Shown: piece after piece, positions 46,801 to 58,800 of the stretch | How positions within the stretch are numbered: position 1 is the first letter of the stretch | Layout: the number at the start of each line of letters is the position of its first letter | Source: Bedellia somnulentella | Lineage: Eukaryota > Arthropoda > Insecta > Lepidoptera > Bedelliidae | DNA length: 64,000 nucleotides | Direction of reading: 5' to 3' | Assembly (NCBI GenBank): GCA_963576735.1 | Contig: OY755184.1 | Span: 7,068,001 to 7,132,000, forward strand | The notes under the pieces: generated by a model | Database searches by the model: none | The model's input: the letters and a program-made list of their open reading frames with translations, nothing else | What the model was told of the DNA's origin: nothing | Made by a program: the position numbers and the translations under genes

Positions 46801-49800
46801 TGACTCATAAAAAACAGGTTATTAATGTGTCGAATGATTGGTAGTTAGGGTGTCATAATGATATTTATCAAGTGTAACCCGTTTAGTACTTTTAACGTTC
46901 CTAGTTCGTATCCTCATTTAAAAAATATTATGGCGATTAACTAATTGTAGCTCCACTTTTAAGATATCTCTTGTATAAACTCAAGAATCAAATTAATTTT
47001 CAGCGAATATATTCGTATACTTTGTTAACATATCAACCATACGAATGGAATTGTAATAAAAATGAAGCATCATCATTATCATCATCAGCCAGAAGACGTC
47101 TACTGCTGGACATAGGCCTCCCCAAAAGATCTCCACAACGACCGGTCCTGTGCTGCCCTCATCCATCGGCTTCCCGCGGCCTTTACCAAGAAGAAGCATA
47201 CGATATACATAACACTTTATGATAAAAAAATTATTTATATTTTAAAGTTAGTTATTAGAATAACTAATAATATCATTCTTTCAGCTAACTTTCGACACGT
47301 TCACGGTTGGAAAATTCGTATCGTTCACCTCAGACGGCTGCCCCGATGGTCACATGACGATAATGGAAAGAAGTCCATCACCACCAACCGGCCAATGGTG
47401 TGGCTCAGCTTGGGGCTACACTGTGTATTTCAGCGAATCAGATTCCATCAACATGACATTACGATTGGATAGACTCAGTCAACAGGTGAGAAATTAACGG
47501 CTGTTGCGGCGGCCATTTCACACTAATTGAGAACCCTAGATTGCAATGTGCTTACTCTTTGTTGTGTGGTCTATTGATGAACGTGTTTGGGGAACCAATC
47601 CTGTTTATAATTAGAATTAGCACGGTCGCTGTTGGTGTAGATAGATTGGACGGCAATATTTTCTTAGTGATGTGTTGAAACTGTTTCTAGGTGATTTTAA
47701 GGTAATATTTTTAAACAAGATGTTTTTGTAGAGTTTAATTTTATTAGAATAACAGTTTATAAATTCATAGATAACTAATATAAAATCTGCTTGGTTCGGA
47801 AAATATGGGGAATTATCTGAATACTAACAGTTTCATATTATATTAACAAATTAATTTGATTGAATGGTTATTAAGAGCCAATAATAAAGTTATAAAGGCC
47901 CTAAAGACCTGTTCATTATTTTATACGTCTAATATAAGACATTTCTAAACTAAAATTCTAAAGCATAAAAAGTAATCATATTTTGAACACTCAGAGAATT
48001 TACTTGTTAAACATTAATCGCATTAATCATACTGTGATATAGCAAGTATTCATAAACGGTGCTGAATACAATTACTGACAACAAAGTTAACACATATTAG
48101 CGATAGCTATATTTATCTTCATTAAGCTACTCCTGCCTAAGCAACCTCTTTGTGTAAAAGTGACGTAACGCCACTAACAATGTGCGTGTACCTCCTATAT
48201 AATTATACAGGAAGTGCAGTAACAGAACCTTTACAATAATTCATGCATATTAAACAGTTGCTTACATGTGGGTTCTGCGATTTTATGAGTAAACTCGCCC
48301 CTTGTAAAAAATATAAAAGGCGGCGTTTGTTTATCAGCAGAAAACCCAGCTCGTAATTTTTTAATTTTCGTCGCTTCGCCTTGCTAGCAAATGAGAGTTA
48401 TTTTTCACTGTTTTTTGTCGACCGTAGTCTGTTTGTCATTTTTTATGTCAAACATAATATTTTCCTTATTCAGTCCCTGCATTAAACTGGGTTCTTTATG
48501 AGAACAAAATATATTTCAAGTTCTAGGGAATTTCGGGCTTATATTAAATTCTGGCGGATCTTAGGTGCAAAATGAGTTTTAAAAAGTGTTTGTTTAGAAT
48601 GTAATAGCGTTATACTACTCCTTGTAAGCAAATTTAACATTACCATACCATACCAACCATACTTACATACAAAGAGTAGCTAGAACTTCTGAGTCATAGA
48701 TTGCTTAGCCCTTTTTGGAAGTTGAGTGAGGAATGTATTACAGAATAAAGTATGTGGGTGATGGGATTCCAACCGCACTACCAATCAGTCATTCAAAATA
48801 CCCCAATATCCTAAGTATCCTGATACGACACCCACGAATAGATATGGGTTAATACTATACTTAACCAACACTATACCATTTTAGTACCTAGATAAAAATA
48901 TAGTATGGTTACCCTATTAAGTACAGGCCCGACTACGTCTAAAATATTATGAAATGGATACGAATTTTCGTTTCAATATCATCTCTTTTGTTATGATTAT
49001 GAATAGATGTTACATAATCTGCGGAGCCAACCCCACTAATGAAGGGTTAGGGTTGATACATCGATTACTTAATTAGAATACCTTCGTATCAATTTAAAGC
49101 GTAGACATTAGAAGGTAACTTGTATTTACGTGGTTGGATAATTTCAACTTTCAACTATCTATACTGTTGGTGTATTGCTTGTTGTATAAGTATGCTTGTG
49201 ATTGTTATCATTAATTAACAATAAAATGATTTGAATTGGTTTAAATTTAAATTTGCTACCAGTAAAACGAAAAAATATATCTTTAACCCCAATACTTCAA
49301 AAAACCATTAAATACAAGTCACTGTATATATCTATTAAGTCTTGCCGAAGTCTCGCTGAGTTATTTTCAACTTTCTCATATTTTTCTTGTTTTAACAGGG
49401 CGTAGGATACAACTTTGATTTTAAGTTGGCTTACAAATTCCTGAGACGAAGTGAAGCCAGACTTCGTTATGGCAACACAACTATCGGAGCTTGGCGAGGG
49501 GAGAAAGTACCAGGCACTTATTGTGACAGGATTCTAAGTGACTGCGACTTCAAGGCTTGCCGAATTCAATCCCCTAACTTTCCAGGGGTATACCCGAGAA
49601 ACGCTACTTGCACTTATCGTATCGAACACACTAAGGTATTGTTTTAAGTTAGTGTGGCAAACAATTTTATGTTCCTTTACAACCTATGTAGTTTTTTGGT
49701 TGGTCGTAAAGTTAATAGTAAGCTACCGTGATAGCTAAGTGGGTAGAACATCGCTTATTGGGCATTCGATGAGGGTTCGAATCCCGGGTCGGTCCTAAAC

Positions 49801-52800
49801 TAATTTGTCTTTTCTAAGTTTGGGTAATTTATAGTGAAGGAAAACCTCGTGAGGAAACCCACATGGCTGAGTTGTACTTAGTCATGTGAAAATGTATTCG
49901 TTCAAAACTGCTAAAGCCCTATCACGTGAGTCCAAGCAAAACCTGGGTATTCTGAACACCAGGTGACAATATCATGTGAGTTTCAGAAGTATTAGTACCT
50001 CTGCCAACTCCTTCGGGGATATACGTCGTGAAACTTAGAGTTTGAGTAAATTAATTTAAGCAATTAATAAATTATAAATTAAACATGTCTATTTATTTCA
50101 GATTCCTGCTGACAAACACGTACTGCTTGCAGTTAGACAGACAAACAGTCACAAGATACATATCAAAGATCAAATTGTGAAATATGATAGAAGTCAAAGA
50201 GTACTCAAGTAAGTTACGCAACACATTATTCGAATAAAGCACTTTTGTAACAAAATCACAAAATTTATTGAAAAGTTTCCCAGTGAGAAGTAAATTTCAT
50301 AAGCCGCTTAATTTCTTCATTCATTGGAAATATTTCGATGAAGACAAAACTTTAAGGATTTTCTATGAATCTCAATACTGTATTTTATATAAACCTAAAG
50401 TAATGATTTTATTTTATAGAATAATATTTTCTCGCAGTTGTTTTACCTTTGAACTCAAGCCTAAGCCAATAAATCATCTTTTTTCCAGTAATCTGATTAA
50501 TTAAACTGATTTAGACTTGAAGGCTGTTATTAAAACAGACATATATACGAAAGAGATATTAATAGCCTTTTGTTTTTGTAATTGTTTACACTAGGTCTAA
50601 ATCATTTTGCAAGTTAACTTTATCTTATTTCGAAAAATATACTTAGCAATATATCTTCGTATATCTTAGCTGTGTAGTGTCGGCTTCGAATAGCACTATC
50701 CCGTTTCTTGGGGTGGGTGTACGTAAACGGTGGGCGATGCGGTTGGAAACCCATCACCAACAACCTTTATTTCACCATCTTTTCCCCTCGCAACTTCAAA
50801 AAGGGGCTTAGGAATTTCTAACTCCCTAGCTCCTGCTACCCCTTCAAGAGATTTATAGCCGTAAGTATATGTAGGTATGTATGTAATATATCTTCAATTT
50901 CAAATAATAGTTATAGATGTTTTGATGTTTATCATTGATCATTTACTGACAACACTTTTTTACATTTATATTATATTCAACATACATATATACACACGAC
51001 TACAAATCTCTACACGGAGTAGCCGAATCAAATTCAACGCATCAACATATACCAATTCATACATCCCTAAACAAAAACTAACATCAACGTCATTTCAGAA
51101 TATGGGATCAATGCAACGTAGTCCAAGACTACCTAACAGTATGGGACGGAGCCAGTCGCAGTTCCCCCGTACTAGTCCGACTATGTGGGGGAGACGCTGT
51201 CCCCGATATAATAAGCAGGGGACCTCACATGTTACTAGAGTTCCATACCTCCCCGTACGATAACCCCTTTCATCCAGTCCCCCTGAGTTACTTGCCCGGA
51301 TTTGAGCTGGAAGTTCAAGTAAGTATCGAGAGTTTGAGTGAGTTTATTACTTATTCAATTGTCTAATGTTGCTTAAGAAACTGTTGCATTATTTAGAGTG
51401 GAGTTTGATTCTTGATTCCACTTTGTGTTCGACGTTAAAAATATAAGTAGTAATAAAGGTTCTTCATTTCATTTATCTTTTTTCTCCTCAACTTGCATGA
51501 AGGGCTGACAATTATAATAGATTATTCTATGGCTCTTTCTCCCCTTTCAAATGATTATAGCTGTGAGGATTAGTAACTAAATACAAGAGAAAATATTGTT
51601 AATATTAATGGTTGGTTATAAATGTTTGGACTCATCATATAACAGTAATTTGAAAAGTCCCATTTCCTTAGTTGCTTCATACGGCAACTACTAGAATAAA
51701 TAAGTTAGTGTTTCTCCAAACCGTCACTACATAGCTTTTTCAAATAGATAAACCACTAATAGTTTGTATTTTTACTACATAAATAGCTACATTAAACAAT
51801 ATATACGAAAAGATACATAGTATAATACCAATAGCTAAAATACAATACCAAGATATCCTATTTTTGTACCCTAAAACTACGAATATGATATTTCTCACAT
51901 CTTTTACTAGATAACTGTATATAATTAAAAAATATTTTGATATTATTTTACCAGCCTTTTGCTTAGAAAACAAATCGAATATCAGTTCAGTTCCACTAAA
52001 CAAAACCAACTAACAACATCACATAAGTCCCGAGCAATCACAAAGCAATCACGTTTATTGGCCGAGCTATTAGAAAAATGTCAGATACAAAGATGTTCAC
52101 AATAATGGTATTACACAGGTGTTGTATGTAGACAAAGAGTCGCATACCTACGTCCGGTCGGACGGCCGATGTCGGTTCGTGCTTCGCTCTTCGGACAAAA
52201 CAAGCGGCGTACTGAAAAATCCAAGACATTCTTTACCACCAAACACATCCTGTATCTACTACTTTCAGGTAATACAACTTTATATTGTTTTAAGAAAAAT
52301 ATTCAATAAGGAAAGTAGAAGAATATTTATATTCCAAGATATTTGCAGAATAATCTCGATTTGTTCTAACGTAATCATTCGCAATAAATTTCAGACACGT
52401 GCCTCAAAATAACGACCTTTTATGAAAGGTCGAATTCATAATCCACTCTCATAAATATTTTTCAGGAGAGAACCTTACATGATTAATGTTTCAGGGTCGA
52501 CCGAATGAAATAGTGTGGGTGTCCTTTGTGAAATACCACTCTGCGGGTTCTGAGCCCGCAGGCTTTGATCAGCAAAAGGATTGCTCTTCGCAGCTAACAA
52601 TATGGGACGGGGCGGCTCCCGACTTAGACCTCACTGGAAAGGTACTGCTGATTTATTATGAAACAAACGATATTTGCTTTAGTTATTGGAATTTGCTGTG
52701 TAGTGTCGGCTTAGAATAGCACTAACCCATTTCTTCCGGTGGATGTACGTAAGAGGCGACTATCGGTATTGGGGCTATTAAGGGATTTTTGGGCGATACG

Positions 52801-55800
52801 GTTGGAGCCCCATCACCAACAACATTTATTTTACCATCTTTTCCCCAAGCAACTTTCCAAAAGTGTGTAAGGAATTTTTGCAATTCCTTAGCTTAGGCTA
52901 TCCCTTCTAGGGATTTATAACCGTGAGTATATGTATGTATGTCATTGCAATTTCATGGCGACGAAATCTATAAAATGTTGAAACAATTAGGTAGGGTTGA
53001 AATTTACAAGGAGTTGGAACGAAGTAGTAAATACGAAAACACTAAAGTATATCGGATCGCCTCTCACCGCCTGCGTTACCATTCTCCGTTTGCCAAGTAC
53101 GGCTACCTCCCCACTTGATGTCGAGAGCCAAACATTAATTTTCTTTAATGTGTCTGAGCACTTTACCAACTTCAACCGACTGCAGCATTGCAGTGTTTCA
53201 TTTTGCTCATTTTAAATTCAGTCCTTCATATTATTTGAATAGCCAAGTTGAATACAAATATTACTTATTTATAAACGTTCTCCCGGTCCATTATTCTCAG
53301 TGTAAGGATTAAAGGAGGCGTTTTTTAATTGTTAAGAAATAGCTTCAGCAAAAGTTGTCTTATCTCTCTTGTTATGTGCCATAAGTTAACTTGACTCAGA
53401 TAAGTTTGATGACACTATTTATTAAATATGATTCAATATTCATGAAAGGGCTAAATGGTAAGCATGAATAAAAAAATCTAATTTACAAGTATTTATTTCT
53501 CTACCTTTACCACACTAAATAATATTATATGTTTACATTGAAATCATATAAAAACTATATTATAAATTACGTCAAATTATGATGGATAATTTGTTATACT
53601 AATACTTTTGTTTCAGATTGATATAAAACCAGAAAACAGCAAATCTCTCTTAGGATCTTTCTGCAGAGAAGAGTCTCCAAAACTGTGTGATCATGCATTG
53701 CTCTCAAATGCTACCAGGGCTACAAGACCTTGCGCGCCCTCTGAGAGTTACATTACTACAGGACCAGCTTTAACAATATTGCAGGTAAAATTTTAACTAA
53801 TAAGGGAGTTTGCTTATGAATTTGGTGTGTAGTGTCGGCTTAGAATAGCACTACTCCATTTCTAACTACGGGTGATTGTAAAAGGCGACTAAGGGTATTG
53901 CGGATTTTATAGAAGTTGTTGGGCGATGCGGTTGGAGACCCATCACCAAGAACCTTTAGTTCATAACCCTTTCCTCACTCAACTTCCAGAAATGGCCGAG
54001 GAATTTTTCATTCTGAATCTCTGGCTACCCCTTCTAGAGATTTATAGCCTTGAGTATGTATGTATTTTTGTATTCTTTCGCAGAATGAAAGATGGAGGAC
54101 ATGACTATTGTTGCGGAAAGAGAGAGTTTGAATCGTTTGTTGATTTTAGCATCAGTTTTAGTGTTAATAAGATATTTATTTTACGTTGCATAAAACTCCT
54201 CCGATGACTATGGAATTCAATATATTGGTTTCCATACCATATTGGACCAAATTGTATGGCCAAAAAAACTATATTTAGTCACATACAACATACAATTTAC
54301 AATTATACTCTGTCTGACTAAACTTTCAACAGTGTCTAGGAAATTAATAATTCTGAAGCTGTGGTCTACCTTTTCTCATGCTGTATGCATATATGTACTG
54401 TGTGAACATGTTAAAGTAAAACTGGGATTATATGAATATTCCAACGTAATATAAACATTAAAAGCACGTCTCAAAATAGACTACATTTACATTCCCGCGA
54501 CACGTTTAGAAAAAACATTGCGACAAACAAGAGACCTTGTTTCAGTAAATGTGTCGGTATACAGGCATTTATCGCTGTTCCGTGCAAACCTTTTTATACT
54601 CCGACCATACAAACACTCAGTACAGATTGCGACCACAAAGAGAAAGCTTGCTAATTACGATAGCAAACACGTGAGTATACTTCCATTTGCGGCGGACGAG
54701 TCGCTTACAAATGCATAGAGGACGCGTTTTGTACAAGCACGGAATGTCTGCCAGTAATAGTGGAGAGGCTCACATTTTTCTCTGCTGTAAAGCATTCATC
54801 GCGAACTGAATAGATAAGTCACGTGCGTTCTGTCTGATGTTCTGGCATGTAGCGCGAATAAATCTCGTCAGTCGCTGTGATTGGTCAGCTTTATTTTACA
54901 GGTTTTGGCATCGTGTTTGACTTCAAATTCAGCATTTATGAATATAAAAGAATAGGAACAGATATAAGACTACAAAACTTGATGAGGATTGGCTATAGCT
55001 AAATGACTAGGATGATTTTAGCCCTTTTGAGTTGCACCAAATATTTTAATAGCTTATAAATAAATAAAATAAAATAAAAATCCTTTGTTTACAAGAAACA
55101 AGAGTATATGCGGTGGTAGGTTTTTTTTACAAATGTTCTTCCTGTTCTGCCTTGCGGCGTGTAAATATTAAATATTGATGACAATAGGTAACCGATAATT
55201 AATAAGAATACATTCAAATATTACACTTTGTTATGAAGTCTTTAACAGAATATATACAGTTGTCAATCAAGTAATTAAATAAGACAGTTTTAAATTTATT
55301 AAATGTTAACTTTTTCATGTCGTCACTAATTGTATTAAACAGTTTGATACACATGTCATAACTATTTCGCTGACAAATAGCCAGCTTGCTTTGTACGTTA
55401 TTATGCTCAGTGGTAACGTTTTAGAACGAACCTAACACGTCTTTTCTTATCGTTGATGTTAAAGGCAACTTTGGGTCATATGGCAAGTTAAGTGATTGGT
55501 TAGTGATGTAGATTAGTTGGTATATAAAAAATGCATTGTTCTAATATTGATAGCTAGATGTAATTGATTAATTTTATATTCAAAAATTTTTGACAATTTG
55601 TGGAATTTCAGACTAAAGTAAATTTCATTAAAATGATACCTTATAATTTGAAGTTTTATTAAACTAAACAGTAAAACCATTTAACTACAAACTTGTTAAA
55701 TAATTTAACATGTTGTTAACAAAAGACAAAGTAAATGAAGTGTCGTCTTACAATCAGTGCAATCAACAAATTGCTTCTAATTTTCTTTGATTCAAGGCAA

Positions 55801-58800
55801 GTAACATTGAGCGTGAGCGTAGTATCGCAGTAGCATTTGCTAGGTTGAATAATGCAAGATGCACGTGCGAGCGCCACTCCACTTCACTCTAAAGCCGTGA
55901 TGGAATGCTTTAGTGCTGTCGCGTTATTACCCCGCCGTAACAGCGACTACTACTGGTGCAAGTAATTTCAGGAACTTGTCGAATTTTATTGGATCCTGTT
56001 TAAAATCAGTCTTTTGTCTTTGGCGAAATCGAATTTCATTCTGAGGAGGATTTTTACATTTTATTAATAATATTAAAAGGATTTTTATAAATTAATTTGG
56101 TTCCTAGATAAAACTTGTTTACATACATATATACTCATGACTTTAACTCCCAAAATAGAAATAACTCCCAGATCCTAAAAAGGTGTTGTTGTTTCTGTTA
56201 TGTTTACATACATACATACATATTCTCACGCCGTTAGTTCCCATTGGGGTAGGCAGAGACTATCGATCGCCACTTTGTACGATCCTGGCAAACCTCTTTG
56301 GCTTCGTTTACATCCATCAATCTTTTCATACATGCTCTTTTATTCTTCATACTGCGGACACCTGCCTTTTTGAGCACATTTTCTATTTGATCCAAATGTG
56401 TCCTCCGAGGTCGTTAATAATGTTTAATATTGCTTATACTAAAATACTCATAGTCATACACCATATATCTCCAAAGGAGTTGCAAAAGTATGAATCATAA
56501 AAGTATGTTTTAGCTATCAAAATTTTATTTTGTGTGTAAATAAATATGAAAATACATTTCTTTCACCTGATGTTTAGAGTAACCACTATAAACTGGATAT
56601 TGCATTAACGTAGAAGGGTCAGTATCGGCGCTTTGTATGAACGTCACATACATTAATACAACTTAGCTAAGTGGATTTCCTCACGATTTCCCCTACCGTT
56701 AACAATATGAAATAAACGACACAAATACAATGGACGATTTCATTTCACTGAAACTCTCTCTATCCTCTTGTTGCGTTAGTATTAAATTATTCATTATCTT
56801 TCTACGTTAGAGGCGATGATATTTTCTACTGTCCTACTGTAAATAACTAATACCGTTAATGTGTACGTTTAATATAATTTTAATTATGTACGAAATAGAA
56901 AAACTCACTAAACCAGAAGAAACAGATCAATTAAAGTTGATGCGTTAATTGCCCATTCAATTGAACTCCTGAATCTTCCAAACAAGCAATTTGTTGTAAT
57001 TTAATAGAAAAAATTACAAATAGTAATAAATAGAGGCGATAATAAAGTTTGATATAAATTATTATTATAGTTTATTATTTTTGAAGTTGCTGAACAACGA
57101 CATGAAAATGATTGCGAGGAGGCGTGTTTTAGGCAAGTTGTTAAAGTCAGAAGTAAAAGCTGTTTTATTATTCAATATTAAATTCAGCAGACGAAAGGAG
57201 GCAAGCTAGTTTCTAACTAAATATTTGAAGTTTTACTTCACTATGCAGCGTGGGTTTTGTTCGTGACAAAACCGACCTACAAAATCTGTCGGTCCGCAAA
57301 GTTTTAAATACTGCCATGAACTACCCAAATATACTCATATTTATAAATGGTTACAAGAAATATGTTTCTATAGTTTAAATAATTATTATACATACATACA
57401 TATACTCACGGCTATATTTCCCTAGAAGGGGTAGACAGAGCTAAGGAATAATAAATTCCTCAGCCACTTTTGGAAGTTGAGTGGGGAAAGGGCGGTAAAA
57501 TAAAGGTTTTTGGTGATGGGTCTCCAACCGCATCGCCCAAAAATCCAATAAAAAGCCCCAATACCCTTAGTCGCCTCTTACGACACCCGTGGGTAGAAAG
57601 GGGTAGCGACATTCTAAGCCGGCACTACTATTATAATATTACTTAATGCTAACATTGATTAAAAGCTTGACATCTATTTTACATTTGATATTTAAATCTT
57701 ATTCTTATTCCTAACATAATTTTAAGTCGGATATTGTGTTTCCATTTTCATATTTACTAATGTGGTTTCCATATTTTAACAAGGTTTTCATTAATAGTTT
57801 AAAAGTAGTCTCATATTGTCTAACACATTACAATATAAATGTAAAAGATTGAGCATTTTTTTTATAATACTGACTTTAAGTTGATTTTCGTTTATAAATA
57901 ATTATTAATGATGGAATAATTAATATAGTCTTATTTTTTGTTATTATTATTATGTTTAAGTAGAAAGTTGTAAAAAAATATTTGTATGTCAAGTACTCTT
58001 GACGAGACATGTGATCATAAAATATTTTATAACAGCCTAACCTACCATGTTTCAAACAAATAAATAATTTTATTTTATATATATCTCAACCAAAGAAAGG
58101 TAGCCAGGGTTCAGAATTGAAAAATATTCAGCCACTTATGGAAGTGGGATTCTATATTCTAAGCCGATATACATACATAAACAGCTATTATTAAATATAG
58201 AAACATCAGTTTTTTAATTTTATTTTTAGTATATACAATAAAAGTCATTTTATAAAAACACCATTATTTTGAACAGAAACGTGATAACATTTAATATATT
58301 GTTTTAGGAACTACGACAGGGATCAGCATTATATCCGGTTTCCTTCCTCCTTCGTTACGAATTCGTAGATGTAAGCGAACAGGGGCAGCCACTTGCCGGA
58401 TCCCACTCAGCATATGACAGAGTATTCAAATCAACTCAGACATACTCGGGACGGTTTCAAGCGCCACGTGCAATATTCTACTATGGCCGCGGTGGAGCGG
58501 AAAATTTAACTTGCACTTTGAGGTAAGTGTTACCTTTTATTAAATTCTGAAATGAAATATTTCCCCAGATTTCATTCATGGTTTTATTTCAGATTCGAAG
58601 CAAAACAGGGTGAAAGAATTCAACTAACATTCATGAACAGTTATTTTGGTAATAAACATTGCGGTACACACAAAGATACCCGCACGGGTCGATGGAAATG
58701 CGATAGGCCTGTGAAACGGACGATTGGCGGCGAAGGTTTTGCTCAGATCGTTATTACTGAATACCCTTGGGATGGAGTACCTATTCAAAGGGACTGTCTT

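Noticed and set aside
50877..51263. 128-codon + strand frame overlapping exon 6
   Set aside because: It begins in intronic SINE sequence and reads exon 6 in the wrong frame. The correct frame gives the CUB-2 core with VWDG and LCGG.
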